A stretch of DNA of 64,000 nucleotides from Paenibacillus oryzae (GCF_001675045.1 NZ_LYPA01000056.1:1-64000), one strand, 5' to 3'; counted from the stretch's first letter, positions 8,172 to 17,971 are shown. The notes: generated by a model not told the origin, from the letters alone. Program-made: numbers and translations.

Positions 8172-9647
8172 ATGAAATGGCGCTTGTGGTTGAAAATAGG
8201 CTTGTCCGGATGCATCTTGGCTGTACTGGCAATAGGCGGCTGGTACGGTTACTCGTATTATAGCGCCGAGGATGCCCCCGTTATGGCCGCCCAGGCCACC
8301 ACAACGGTTAAAAAAGGTGATTTATCCGTAAAAATCAGCGGAACAGGAAGCATCGGCACAACCAGGCAGCAAACCGTCACTGCTGGGACAAACGGAGTTA
8401 TTGCTTCCGTATATGCAGAGGAAGGCGCTGAAATACATAAAGGAGATTTGTTATTCACATTGGAAGGGGCCGATGTTGAAGCCCAAATCCGCAGCAAGGA
8501 ATTAGACCTGCAAAAGGCAAACCTGACATATGAGGAGCTTCAGCTTAAATACAAGCAAGCGGAGGACGACAGCCGTCCTGCGATAGCAGTCGATCTGGAG
8601 AAGCAGAAGCTCGCAATTCAAACTGTTGCCGAAGAGCTGAATGAGCTGCGCGAATCGCAGGCTGAAACCAAAATCGTTGCCTCCATTGACGGCAAAGTCG
8701 GAGCCGTTAGTGTCGAGCCGGGAAGCTCCGTAACTCCGGCTACCGTCTTGACCGAAATCGTCAATTATAATCAGCTGCAATTGAAGGTGGCCATTGACGA
8801 GCTGGATATTTCCAGCGTGGAGGTTGGCCAAACAGCTGAGATCATGGCCGAAGCTTTCTCCGAGGATGTTTTCTCGGGCAAGGTTTCCGCAATAGCCGAT
8901 CAAGGCACCTCCAGCAACGGCGTTGCTTCCTTCGATGTCACGATTACACTTGACGATCCCGGCAGCATCAAAGCAGGCATGTCCGCCGAAGCCAGCATTC
9001 TGGTCCAGCAAAAAAATGATGTGCTTCTGCTGCCAATCGATGCGGTTCAATCAATTAATAACCGATACTTTGTTTCTGTGCCCGACTCAGGCGGTGCGGC
9101 CGCAAGCGGCGACTTCCCGACTATGGGCGAAGCTCCTGCAGGCGGCGACTTCCCGACTATGGGCGAAGCTCCTGCAGGCGGACCTGCCAGCGATGAGCGG
9201 GCAAACGTCGATCCCCGCAGCCGGACAGGGGACGGCACCGCTGCCGAAGGATATTCCTCCGATATGCGCGGGACGCGACGAGGAGCGCAAGGAACGCAAG
9301 GAGCACAAGGAGCGCAAGGAATAAACAGCCAGCAAAGGAGCGCTTCCGCGGCGGGAGCAGGCAGCCGGATGGTGTTTATAGAAACAGGCATTAACAACGA
9401 GGATTATATTGAAATTGTATCCGGTCTGGAGGAAGGCGACATCGTCATCGTGCCGACTGTGGCGACCGGAACCTCAAATAATGCCCAAAATCAATTCCCC
9501 GGCGGCATGGGAGCGGGCGGATTTTCGTTCCCCGGCGGACTAGACGCAGGAGCAGCCGGCGGCGGCTCGGGCGGCGGCTTCAATCGCGGCGGCTTTAACG
9601 GAGGCGGGCAAACCAGCGGAGGACAGAGCGGCGGTGGACGGCCATGA
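8172..9647 (+). CDS. Efflux adaptor subunit (HlyD/MacA, YknX-like)
   Basis: A 491-residue membrane-anchored adaptor with N-terminal membrane segment about 8-30, lipoyl-like half motifs, a short coiled-coil hairpin (about 110-165) and beta-barrel/membrane-proximal domains to about 300. In Firmicutes such proteins join an ATPase and MacB-type permease (YknXYZ). From about 300 it departs from the family norm: a duplicated 12-residue segment, a stretch of Gly-Ala-Gln/Gly-Thr-Gln triplets and a long Gly-rich C-terminal tail. The stop overlaps the next start (ATGA). Substrate unknown; peptides or antibiotics are usual for the family. Confidence 0.85.
   Translation: MKWRLWLKIGLSGCILAVLAIGGWYGYSYYSAEDAPVMAAQATTTVKKGDLSVKISGTGSIGTTRQQTVTAGTNGVIASVYAEEGAEIHKGDLLFTLEGADVEAQIRSKELDLQKANLTYEELQLKYKQAEDDSRPAIAVDLEKQKLAIQTVAEELNELRESQAETKIVASIDGKVGAVSVEPGSSVTPATVLTEIVNYNQLQLKVAIDELDISSVEVGQTAEIMAEAFSEDVFSGKVSAIADQGTSSNGVASFDVTITLDDPGSIKAGMSAEASILVQQKNDVLLLPIDAVQSINNRYFVSVPDSGGAAASGDFPTMGEAPAGGDFPTMGEAPAGGPASDERANVDPRSRTGDGTAAEGYSSDMRGTRRGAQGTQGAQGAQGINSQQRSASAAGAGSRMVFIETGINNEDYIEIVSGLEEGDIVIVPTVATGTSNNAQNQFPGGMGAGGFSFPGGLDAGAAGGGSGGGFNRGGFNGGGQTSGGQSGGGRP
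9108..9179 (+). repeat. 36-bp in-frame tandem duplication in the adaptor gene
   Basis: Two identical 36-bp copies encode GDFPTMGEAPAG twice. Shortly after (about 9281-9321) a 9-bp unit repeats to give Gly-X-Gln triplets. These look like replication-slippage products within a flexible surface segment. Confidence 0.9.
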
Positions 9648-10342
9648 TGAATTCCCCTGCCGAACAGCCGCTGGTTGTCATTGAAAAATTGATAAAAACA
9701 TATAAGATGGGCGGAGAAACGCTATATGCCCTTAACGATATATCCCTGCAGATCCGGCGTGGAGAATTTCTCTGCATCATCGGCCCGTCGGGATCGGGCA
9801 AATCAACGCTTATGAATATGCTGGGCTGCCTGGACTACCCAAGCGCAGGCAGCTACCGCCTGGATGGCGAAGAGATCAGCAAACTCGGCGATAACAAGCT
9901 TGCTCATATCCGCAATAGCAAAATCGGCTTTATTTTTCAAAGCTTTAATTTATTGCCCAAGCTAACCGCCCGGCAAAATGTCGAGCTTCCGCTTGTATAC
10001 AGAGGGGTATCATCCGGAAAAAGAAAGGAGATGGCGTTAGCTGCCCTGGACAAGGTTGGATTAAAGGACCGTTCCGGGCATCGCCCCTCCGAGTTGTCCG
10101 GCGGACAGCAGCAGCGCGTGGCCATTGCTCGTGCGCTGGCCGGCGATCCCCCCATCCTGCTGGCTGATGAGCCAACAGGAGCTTTGGATACAAAAACGGG
10201 AGCCGAAGTGATGGAACTGATCAAAGCATTGAACAAAGCAGGACATACCATTATTCTCATCACGCATGACCCCGCAGTAGCAAAGCAGGCCGGACGGATC
10301 ATTACCCTGCAGGACGGCCGTATTGCGGAACAGGGGGCTTAA
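9644..10342 (+). CDS. ABC transporter ATPase (MacB/LolD, YknY-like)
   Basis: A 232-residue ATPase with Walker A GPSGSGKST near residue 46, Q-loop FIFQSFNLLPKL, signature LSGGQQQRVAIARAL and Walker B ILLADEPTGALDT. It overlaps the adaptor stop by 4 nt and is followed after 4 nt by the permease, so the three subunits are made together. It drives the efflux complex. Confidence 0.93.
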   Translation: MMNSPAEQPLVVIEKLIKTYKMGGETLYALNDISLQIRRGEFLCIIGPSGSGKSTLMNMLGCLDYPSAGSYRLDGEEISKLGDNKLAHIRNSKIGFIFQSFNLLPKLTARQNVELPLVYRGVSSGKRKEMALAALDKVGLKDRSGHRPSELSGGQQQRVAIARALAGDPPILLADEPTGALDTKTGAEVMELIKALNKAGHTIILITHDPAVAKQAGRIITLQDGRIAEQGA

Positions 10343-10346
10343 CTAA

Positions 10347-11519
10347 ATGAATGTTGGACAAGGAATCAAAATGGCGTTCAGCAGCATTTGGGCTAATAAA
10401 ATGCGTTCCATGCTCACCATGCTGGGCATCATTATCGGTGTGACAGCCGTCATCGCGCTTGTTGCGCTAGGCAAAGGGACGACCAAGCAAGTAACCGAGC
10501 AGGTACAAGGGCTGGGTTCTACGCTGCTGACTGTCACTATTACGGGTCGCGGCTCCGCGACTACACTGGATTATGATGATGCAATAACGCTGACCGACAT
10601 AGAGGGCATCTCCTCCGCTGCTCCGGTCAATACCCAAAATGCAACCGTCAAGTTCGGGCGGGACAGCGTCTCCGTTAATATCATTGGCACAAACAGCAGC
10701 TATCTGGATGTTCAGAGCTATGCTCTTGCTTCAGGCCGTTTTATCGGGCAAATCGATCTGGACTTAAAGCAAAAGGTTGCCGTTATCGGCTCCGCCACTG
10801 CGGAAGAGCTGTTCGGACTGGATGATCCCGTAGGACAATATGTGCTGATTAACGGAATCCGCCACAAAATCGTAGGGCTTCTTGCGGAAAAAGGAGATTC
10901 CAGCGCGGGCTCTAACGATGAGCTGGTCATTGTGCCGCTGTCGACCGCGGAGCGGGTCTTCCGCTCCCTTGGCGTAAGGACAATCTATGTTCAGGTGGAC
11001 AGCGAGGAGCAAATGGATAGCGTGAGCAGCAGGCTGGAGCAAGAGCTGGCCAGCCATTTCCGGGGCAACACAAACAGCTACCGCCTATTCAGCCAGCAGG
11101 ATTTGCTTGCTACTGTCACCTCCGTTTCAGACACCTTAACGGTCGCCCTTGGCGGAATAGCGGCTATTTCCTTAATTGTTGGCGGAATCGGGATCATGAA
11201 TATCATGCTTGTATCCGTGACGGAAAGAACACGCGAAATCGGGATTCGCAAGGCTATTGGCGCTAGAAGGCGAGATATCCTGCTGCAATTTCTTATAGAG
11301 GCAATTGTATTAAGCGGCAGCGGCGGACTGCTGGGCATTGCTTTTGGCTATGGCGTTTCCCAGCTTGTCTCCCGCACGATGAGCATGGATGTTGTCTATT
11401 CGCTGGATGTTACGCTGCTGGCCGTTGGATTTTCTATAGCCATCGGTATCCTGTTCGGTATATTTCCGGCAAACAAGGCAGCCCGGCTAAAGCCGATTGA
11501 AGCGTTGCGTTTTGACTAA
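10347..11519 (+). CDS. ABC transporter permease (MacB/FtsX, YknZ-like)
   Basis: A 390-residue permease with N-terminal membrane segment about 18-40, an extracellular MacB periplasmic-core-type domain (about 45-255) and three C-terminal segments including GGIGIMNIMLVSVTERTREI and IGIRKAIGA, the FtsX signature. It forms the transmembrane part of the efflux complex with the two preceding genes. Confidence 0.92.
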   Translation: MNVGQGIKMAFSSIWANKMRSMLTMLGIIIGVTAVIALVALGKGTTKQVTEQVQGLGSTLLTVTITGRGSATTLDYDDAITLTDIEGISSAAPVNTQNATVKFGRDSVSVNIIGTNSSYLDVQSYALASGRFIGQIDLDLKQKVAVIGSATAEELFGLDDPVGQYVLINGIRHKIVGLLAEKGDSSAGSNDELVIVPLSTAERVFRSLGVRTIYVQVDSEEQMDSVSSRLEQELASHFRGNTNSYRLFSQQDLLATVTSVSDTLTVALGGIAAISLIVGGIGIMNIMLVSVTERTREIGIRKAIGARRRDILLQFLIEAIVLSGSGGLLGIAFGYGVSQLVSRTMSMDVVYSLDVTLLAVGFSIAIGILFGIFPANKAARLKPIEALRFD

Positions 11520-11547
11520 CGCAGTTTGGATAAGGCGGTGAAGGAAT

Positions 11548-12156
11548 TTGTGGTTTGAAGAGCTTGTCCTGCCGCATTTATCGGGCCTCTCCCGTTATTG
11601 CCGGAGGTTGACCAACTCCGGATGGGACGCTGAAGATTTGCAGCAGGAGGTGCTGCTGCGCGCATACCTTTATTTGAATGCCAGAACTGGAGAACCTCCG
11701 CTGTATATGACCTCTTTTCTAAAAAGGGCGGCACGCAACATCTGGATCGACAAGCACAGAAGGCAACGCGGCCGCAGCTGCGACCTGCCTGCTGAAGATT
11801 TAACCCGGCTCCCTTACCGGGAGCTGGAATATGCCCGTGTTCGTTCCATCGTGGAAACGATGGCGGAACGATTGTCAGCGCCACAGCTCGAGCTGGTTTT
11901 GCTCGCGGACCACTACGGGTATGCCGTGCCGGATATTGCGGCTTTGACGGAAAAAAGCATCCCTTCCGTACGTTCGGCTCTGCACCGCGCCAGACACCGG
12001 TTATACAGCGCCCATATTGATGATAAAACAGGATATTCCGCCGCGGGCCGAAGCCTTGCGGCGGGCGAGCTTGAGCATTGGTGCCGCCTGCTGCTATATA
12101 GTCTGCCTTATCGCCGTTTTCGTCCGGCGGGCAGCTGCGCAATCAGCAAAAGATAG
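11548..12156 (+). CDS. ECF-type RNA polymerase sigma factor
   Basis: A 202-residue protein with region 2-like sequence near residues 10-40 (YCRRLTNSGWDAEDLQQEVL) and region 4 helix-turn-helix near 110-150 (TEKSIPSVRSALHRARHRL). No ATG is available; TTG at 11548 follows AAGGCGGTGAAGG. It begins 29 nt after the permease, so it is probably the last gene of the efflux operon. No anti-sigma factor is adjacent, and the last 49 nt overlap the convergent membrane-protein gene. The C-terminal 45 residues are not family-like, so a late frameshift is possible. Confidence 0.75.
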   Translation: MWFEELVLPHLSGLSRYCRRLTNSGWDAEDLQQEVLLRAYLYLNARTGEPPLYMTSFLKRAARNIWIDKHRRQRGRSCDLPAEDLTRLPYRELEYARVRSIVETMAERLSAPQLELVLLADHYGYAVPDIAALTEKSIPSVRSALHRARHRLYSAHIDDKTGYSAAGRSLAAGELEHWCRLLLYSLPYRRFRPAGSCAISKR

Positions 12157-12878
12157 AGACAATACAGGAGCAGCAAAGCAGCGAGTGCCAGGGCGCTGTA
12201 ATAGACTGGCGCAGTCTCCTTATGCTCTATGCCAATCGCAACATATGCCCACACAAATACGAGCGGATACCAGACGTTACGGTAACGGTAGCTGGCTAAC
12301 ACGGCAAGCAGCGTGCCGACGCAAAGCATAATCACGGCCCAGGAGGCCTCCGTCAGTCCCCATCCGCTCCAGTTGTTTTTTTTCAGCACAATGCTGACAT
12401 TCACAATGGTTGCGACGGAAATCCAGCCCAGATAAATGCTGAAGGGCAAGCGAACCAACCAGCGTTCGCCGACTGTCGGGGACAAAATATGCATAACCGT
12501 CGAATAAATAAAAATTAGCGAAACCAGCAGAAGAAGCATGGCGGCAAGGGACAGCTCGATTTGCTGAAAATGCCAAAGCAGCAGCCACGCCATATTGCCA
12601 ACGCAGCTGATAATAAACGGCAGACCGATAGCGCGGGACCAGCTGGAGCCTGCGGCAGTTCGCCCGAACTGGTAAACAATAAATCCGCCAAGCAACAAAT
12701 AAATGACCGACCAGATAGAAAACGCGTAGCCTGCAGGCGTCAGCAGGGTGTAGTAGCGATCCGAAAGCTCCTTTGTGGTGATTCCCCCTAGCGGCAGCGC
12801 AACAGACAACGCGTTTACGGCAAGCACGCCGACATAAAACAGCAGATTTAGCCAGCGGTAGGGATTAGGCTTGGTCAT
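12108..12878 (-). CDS. Tryptophan-rich TspO/MBR-like membrane protein
   Basis: A 256-residue protein with about seven hydrophobic segments and many Trp residues (YAFSIWSVIYLLLG, MAWLLLWHFQQ, GWISVATIVN, NNWSGWGL). This resembles the longer 'tryptophan-rich sensory protein' group related to TspO/MBR, which bind porphyrins and other hydrophobic ligands. Ligand and role here are not known. The start follows AAAGGAGG. The 3' end overlaps the convergent sigma factor gene. Confidence 0.65.
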   Translation of the reverse strand: MTKPNPYRWLNLLFYVGVLAVNALSVALPLGGITTKELSDRYYTLLTPAGYAFSIWSVIYLLLGGFIVYQFGRTAAGSSWSRAIGLPFIISCVGNMAWLLLWHFQQIELSLAAMLLLLVSLIFIYSTVMHILSPTVGERWLVRLPFSIYLGWISVATIVNVSIVLKKNNWSGWGLTEASWAVIMLCVGTLLAVLASYRYRNVWYPLVFVWAYVAIGIEHKETAPVYYSALALAALLLLYCLYLLLIAQLPAGRKRR

Positions 12879-13034
12879 GAATCAAACCTCCTTTGGGACA
12901 AATGGTTACTATGAATATACCCGCTTTGAACGAAATAGAGACTAATTCCAGAAAAAAAATCCACTCACGATTTCGACCAGATGAGACTAGCCTTTGCCTT
13001 AACTTTGGCCATAACTCATGTTTTACATCAATAC

Positions 13035-13079
13035 AAAGCTCCCCGGCCTGGACGCAATGCGCCGGGCCAAGGGAGCTTT
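13035..13079 (-). terminator. Terminator of the xylanase gene
   Basis: Stem AAAGCTCCC / GGGAGCTTT with inner GC pairs (CCCGGC / GCCGGG) and a loop, directly after the xylanase stop. T-rich sequence flanks both sides, so it could work in both directions. The remainder of 12879-13034 shows no gene. Confidence 0.75.
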
Positions 13080-13105
13080 TTAAAATTATCTATTAAAGCT
13101 TATTT

Positions 13106-16100
13106 TTAAGACATAAGCCAAATTCGATATAGCAAAACGGCAGCTTGCCCGGCAGAAGCCTGACGCAGAGGAGCCAGCTTGCCGTCAATGCCGTTCAACA
13201 CGCCCAGCGACAGCAGCAACGCTGCGCTTTCACGGGCATAGCTAGCTACTTGAAGATGGTCGGAATACGCCTCAAGACCAGCGCCTTCTTCCATTACCTC
13301 ATGGCCGGATTGCTTGCCGGCAGCAGACAAGGCGCGGCTCGCCAATACCATCATATCTTGACGACTTAATTGCTTGTCGGGGTTAAAGCTGTTTCCGCCA
13401 ACGCCTGCTGCAATGCCAAGCTCCTTTGCAATCCGCAGCGCCTCGTACCGGCTATCCGAAGCAGAAACGTCATTAAATGATTCGGTTTTGGCATCGGCTG
13501 CACTCAGCTCCAGAACGTCAACCAGCATCCTGACAAAGTCGCCTCTGCTGACTCCCTCGGACATCGTGAACGTCCCGCTGAGGCCATTCCCTATTATGCC
13601 CCTCGCAGCTAACGTCTCAACGGCTTCGAGAGCCCACTCTGCAATTGGCTCCGTTTCCGGTGTACTTACCGGTTCGGGATGCGCATAGGCTATCGCAAAA
13701 ATGCCAGGGATATGACTATGAAACAGTAGCCCGCCTTTTTCTTCACTGTAACGGCTATTCACCACGGGTGAAACCGCGCCATCATTGTTAAGCTGCAAGA
13801 CAACCAGCTGATGGCGAGACGCCAACTCCTCTTGGGCTGATTTATAAGGAATAAACAGCTCCACGGGAGCGCTTGTTAATGCCTGATCCGCTTCTTTCCC
13901 CCCCGCCATAAGGCTCACCTTCAAGACCGGACGGTTCCCTACGGCGGCAAACCATTCAGCGGCTTCCGTTTGCTTCAACACATGTTCGGACAGCAGCAGC
14001 GTTACATCCGGCAAGCCCATTGCCGCAGCGTCCGACAGCAGCTTGCCTGACAGTTTCAATGTCCCTTTTGGGGTCACAATGTTAAGCATGACGCCTTCCG
14101 CATCACCCAGATCAACTGCAGGCAATTTTAGCTCATAGGCCGTTTCGCCGCTCAGCTTTTTCAGCTGTATGTCAACATCCATTAAGCTGTTGTTGCTTTT
14201 AGAGACCTGCTGCAACGCTCTCCGCAGCTGCTCCTCAGTTACGCCGGCTTTGGCTGTGCCCTGGGCTAACGTGAGGGGCGGAAAAATAATGCCCTCATTA
14301 ATTTCAGTCACTGGCGAGACGTAGTAAAAGCCTGAGTTAGAAGTTGAAGCTGGCGGATGCTGGCTCAAGCGCAATACGCCAAGTCTTGACGTATCGGCAT
14401 AAGACTGTCCGCTTGGATCAACCCACATCGCTATGCTATCGCGCGAGCCGTCGTCATTGCTGTCATTGTTCACCTGCAAGTCGAAGCCGATATATTGCCC
14501 TTCGGAAGGCGTAATGTCAGGCAGCTTGATCGCCGCTTCGACTGTATACCCAACATCTGCTCCCGAAGCATCCTTTAATATTTTCACCTCCGAAACAAGG
14601 TTATCCAGACTTGCAAACCCGCCTACGGAACGGACATTCTTGAAATTGATCCGGTATTGGCCGTCGTCGCCTTCATACTCCGTGGTTTTGCCGTTATTCT
14701 GATCAATAAAAATTTCGATGGAATCCTGCTCCCACGGATTGGCGCTTCGATCGCTCAAATTGTTGTCGGAGACCACCGCGTATACATACAAATGGCTTTC
14801 ATCCCACAGCGTTCGGAATTTTGCCGTTGAGCCCGCTGTTCCCTGCACCCAAACTCCGGTTCCCATCTCGGGTGCGCTTTGCCATAAAGCATCGAGTTCT
14901 CCGTCAATAACGGGAGTTCCTTTAAACGCCTGGCCTAATGTAAGGGCATCGGCAAAGGTCAAGACGCCATAGCCCGACTGGTCGGTGTGCTGATTGTTCC
15001 GGTGATCGCTCCATGACACGATTTTCCCGTTTCCGATGTTATCCGGGCTGCCGTCTGTCCCCGTGTCCGTGACGCGAATATCAAACCTCACCTGCCCCCC
15101 TGACGTGCCCGGCGTTGCAAGAGGCAGCGCTCCAGCTACCCGATAACCATTAGAAAGCTCTGCACTTCCTGCGCCTCCGCGCGATAGCTCCACATGCGAA
15201 GCCGCTTCTCCGTCATGGAGGAACAGCTCTACTTTGTCGCCTTGACGAATAGTATCGTCCTTTACTTCCGCTTGCACATAAAGCTTGCCGCTATCCCACA
15301 ATGTTTTAAACGATACTTGAAGGTCTTCGCTGCCCTCGCTTTTTACAGACGGGACGGGGCCCCATGCCGGGTCATTTGCCCCCAGGCTTGTAGGCGTTCC
15401 CTTTGTTGATCTTGCTGTTTTCGGAGTAATCGGCAGTTTATCCGGGTCTACCATTCCCCAATAAGCAGGTTTTGCCCTATAGTTTTTGTCAAAAGGGAAC
15501 GGCGCATCCTGTCTGGAAACCGGGCGGTTATGCAGCCAGGTATGATCGTCCGCAATGCCCCAAAGCGTTACGTTGCTGATCCAGCCGTCCTGCACGCCCG
15601 CCGCTTTACCCTCCATATCCAGCGATTTTAATGCCTGAAACAGCTCCTTGTACCGTTGGCCCTGCTCCACAAGCAGCCCCTCTGGAACAACGGTATAGGC
15701 ATCGGAATTGTTAGTATAAACGGATACATCCAGCTCCGTCAGCTGATTATCAAAGCCTGCTTCGCCAAATTTGCGGATGGAATCCGTAATCAGTTCAATG
15801 GACGGGCTTGCTATATTAATGTGGGTTTGATGGCCCACCCCGTCAATCGGCACTCCTTCATTTCTTAGCCCTAAGGCCAGATCGTACAGAAAATCCCGTT
15901 TTCTTGGCTGATGTGTATTATAGTCATTGATATATAGTTTGGCTCCTTCCCCGGCAACCTCCCGGGTGACTCTAAACGCTGTCCGAATAAAATCCAGGCC
16001 CGTCAAACGGTACCAGGCGCTGTTTCTCATTCCGTCAGGACGGTTTTCGTCGATAACCTCGTTGACAACATCCCAATCGCGAACATCGTCCTTGTATCTG

Positions 16101-17587
16101 GCGACGACCTCGCGCAAATAAGTCTCCAGACGCTGCAATACCAGCTGTTTGTTTTCAGGAGTCGCCGCCAACTCAACCCCATTTTCATCCTTCAGCATCC
16201 AGTCTGCGCCTTGCTCATGCCAAACGAGCGTATGGAAACGCAAATTCATGCCATTATCTCTGGCATAATCCCGTATCCGATCGGCTCCCGTCCAGTTAAA
16301 TACGCCAGGCGACGGATTGATCGACGAAGGCTTCATCGCATTTTCTGCAACAATGGAATTGTAGTGATACTCCAGCAATTGCTTATGCACGCCATTCAGA
16401 TGGACCGGCTCTACCGCTGCTCCAATTTCAAAAAAATCGCTAAAGGCATCGCTCAAGGGCGTAATGTCGGTCTGTATGCCGCCCGGAGGCGCTATAACGA
16501 CATCATCAATATACAGCTGGTCCGCTACGTTCGAGGATTCGATATACAGACTGAGCGTGTCGAGCGTTCCTCCGTAGCTGAACGTCCCCTTCAGCTCGAT
16601 CCAATCCGTTGAATCGACCGTTGCCGATGCTAGCGATGTATATGAAGATCCCGACGCGCCGGATGCCCTGTTCTCCATCGTCAGCCTGACTGTGCTTGGA
16701 GAATCTGGAATAGCCCCAAGCCGGACAAAAGCAGAGATGCGATAGGTCGTATTAGGCTGAAGCAGCGCCTTTAAATCCCGGCTTGGCCCATTCCACGACT
16801 CTGTCCGATTAAAGGACTTGAGGCTTCGGCTACCGCTATGCGCAGCCTCCTCTGTCACGCTTGTTGATTCCTCGCCTCTGGAGGTCCAGCCCATCATTGT
16901 GCCGTCTTCAAAATCGTAAACAAACGCACCGTCCGATGGCTCCTCTGGCCCTTCCGGTCCTTCCGGCTCTCCTGGCTCCTCAGGCTCTTCCGGACCTTCT
17001 GGACCTTCTGGCGCAGCCTGTATAAGCTCAACTACAAACCGGTCCATATAATAAGCCGCCGTAGCGCTAGAGGTGCTCTCCAAATAAATTTCAAGCACCG
17101 TTGCCTTTTTGTCGTATACATATTGGCCCGTCACTAAAGCCCAATCCTCACTTCCAACGGATACAGCAGAACCCAGATTTACGTATTCAATATCGGCTCC
17201 CGTCTGCCTGACGGAAAGCTGGAGAGCTTCATTGCCTTCCGTGCCTTCCTTCAATTTGACATAAGCGCTAATCTCATAAACGGCTTCCTTCTGGAGCAGT
17301 CCGGTAGCAGCCAGATTAAAACCCGGCCCGTTCCAGGTTGCGCTCCTTCCCTCAGTCAACAAGCTGCCGCTGCCTTCATAGGCTGCATCAAGCGAATGCG
17401 TAACTGTTTCACTTCCCCGCTTGTACCATCCTTGCGTGCCATCCTCAAAATGATGTTCAATGACAACCTGCCTTGCCGCATCGTCAGCGCTCGCAGAAGC
17501 CTTCCCCGCACCGATGCCTGCAGGCAATACAAGCAGTACAGCCAGCGCGGCCGCTATTACTTTTGCATAACGTTTGACCATCTTCAT
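13106..17587 (-). CDS. S-layer-anchored modular endo-1,4-beta-xylanase (GH10)
   Basis: A 1493-residue secreted enzyme that cleaves xylan backbones. Signal peptide about 1-32; CBM4/9/22-type modules at about 43-190 and 223-365, joined by a Pro/Glu/Gly linker; GH10 catalytic domain about 378-716 with acid/base Glu510 (WDVVNEVID) and nucleophile Glu618 (LTELDVSVY); two CBM9-type modules about 731-880 and 881-1073; a region without clear family; and three SLH repeats from about 1312 to the end. SLH domains bind pyruvylated cell-wall polymer, so it should stay on the cell surface. The ATG follows GGAGG at 7 nt. It is monocistronic. Confidence 0.95.
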   Translation of the reverse strand: MKMVKRYAKVIAAALAVLLVLPAGIGAGKASASADDAARQVVIEHHFEDGTQGWYKRGSETVTHSLDAAYEGSGSLLTEGRSATWNGPGFNLAATGLLQKEAVYEISAYVKLKEGTEGNEALQLSVRQTGADIEYVNLGSAVSVGSEDWALVTGQYVYDKKATVLEIYLESTSSATAAYYMDRFVVELIQAAPEGPEGPEEPEEPGEPEGPEGPEEPSDGAFVYDFEDGTMMGWTSRGEESTSVTEEAAHSGSRSLKSFNRTESWNGPSRDLKALLQPNTTYRISAFVRLGAIPDSPSTVRLTMENRASGASGSSYTSLASATVDSTDWIELKGTFSYGGTLDTLSLYIESSNVADQLYIDDVVIAPPGGIQTDITPLSDAFSDFFEIGAAVEPVHLNGVHKQLLEYHYNSIVAENAMKPSSINPSPGVFNWTGADRIRDYARDNGMNLRFHTLVWHEQGADWMLKDENGVELAATPENKQLVLQRLETYLREVVARYKDDVRDWDVVNEVIDENRPDGMRNSAWYRLTGLDFIRTAFRVTREVAGEGAKLYINDYNTHQPRKRDFLYDLALGLRNEGVPIDGVGHQTHINIASPSIELITDSIRKFGEAGFDNQLTELDVSVYTNNSDAYTVVPEGLLVEQGQRYKELFQALKSLDMEGKAAGVQDGWISNVTLWGIADDHTWLHNRPVSRQDAPFPFDKNYRAKPAYWGMVDPDKLPITPKTARSTKGTPTSLGANDPAWGPVPSVKSEGSEDLQVSFKTLWDSGKLYVQAEVKDDTIRQGDKVELFLHDGEAASHVELSRGGAGSAELSNGYRVAGALPLATPGTSGGQVRFDIRVTDTGTDGSPDNIGNGKIVSWSDHRNNQHTDQSGYGVLTFADALTLGQAFKGTPVIDGELDALWQSAPEMGTGVWVQGTAGSTAKFRTLWDESHLYVYAVVSDNNLSDRSANPWEQDSIEIFIDQNNGKTTEYEGDDGQYRINFKNVRSVGGFASLDNLVSEVKILKDASGADVGYTVEAAIKLPDITPSEGQYIGFDLQVNNDSNDDGSRDSIAMWVDPSGQSYADTSRLGVLRLSQHPPASTSNSGFYYVSPVTEINEGIIFPPLTLAQGTAKAGVTEEQLRRALQQVSKSNNSLMDVDIQLKKLSGETAYELKLPAVDLGDAEGVMLNIVTPKGTLKLSGKLLSDAAAMGLPDVTLLLSEHVLKQTEAAEWFAAVGNRPVLKVSLMAGGKEADQALTSAPVELFIPYKSAQEELASRHQLVVLQLNNDGAVSPVVNSRYSEEKGGLLFHSHIPGIFAIAYAHPEPVSTPETEPIAEWALEAVETLAARGIIGNGLSGTFTMSEGVSRGDFVRMLVDVLELSAADAKTESFNDVSASDSRYEALRIAKELGIAAGVGGNSFNPDKQLSRQDMMVLASRALSAAGKQSGHEVMEEGAGLEAYSDHLQVASYARESAALLLSLGVLNGIDGKLAPLRQASAGQAAVLLYRIWLMS

Positions 17588-17971
17588 TAATCGCCTCCAT
17601 CATTTTTTTGTTAAACCGCTTTTGTGAAGCGCTTACAATTCTTAATAAAGAACACCTCCCAATTCAATCCTAGCTTCTTTTTCATTTTTTCTAAACCTGT
17701 TAAACTATAGATTTTATTGTAAAAATTAATGATTCTATTTCCTCTGCTCCAGCTTCTTTTGGGCTTTTATTTAAAATGACATCTTTTCTACGTATTCCAG
17801 CCGCAATTTCGACGCAATGAAGAGCAGGAATATGCCTGCTGCTCATCGAAAAACGTGTAGCAGCTCTCCAACAAGCCCTTGTCCCATCTCCGGGCATGAT
17901 GTGGACGAGCCATATCATCGGATCGGTATAGAACCGTTAATTCATTTCAAACAGAAGGTGAATTCATTTTT
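17588..17971. promoter_or_regulatory. Xylanase upstream region with possible catabolite site
   Basis: TTGTGAAGCGCTTACAATT at 17622-17640 is an imperfect palindrome around AAGCGCTT. It matches a CcpA cre site well in one half and poorly in the other. It lies 35-53 nt before the xylanase start. A 72-codon minus-strand frame at 17700-17918 has no start signal. Nothing else is seen. Confidence 0.35.

Noticed and set aside
17622..17640. Confident CcpA cre site
   Set aside because: Only one half fits the consensus; kept as low-confidence only.
17700..17918. 72-codon minus-strand frame upstream of the xylanase gene
   Set aside because: No ribosome site, no recognisable family, lies in a promoter region.
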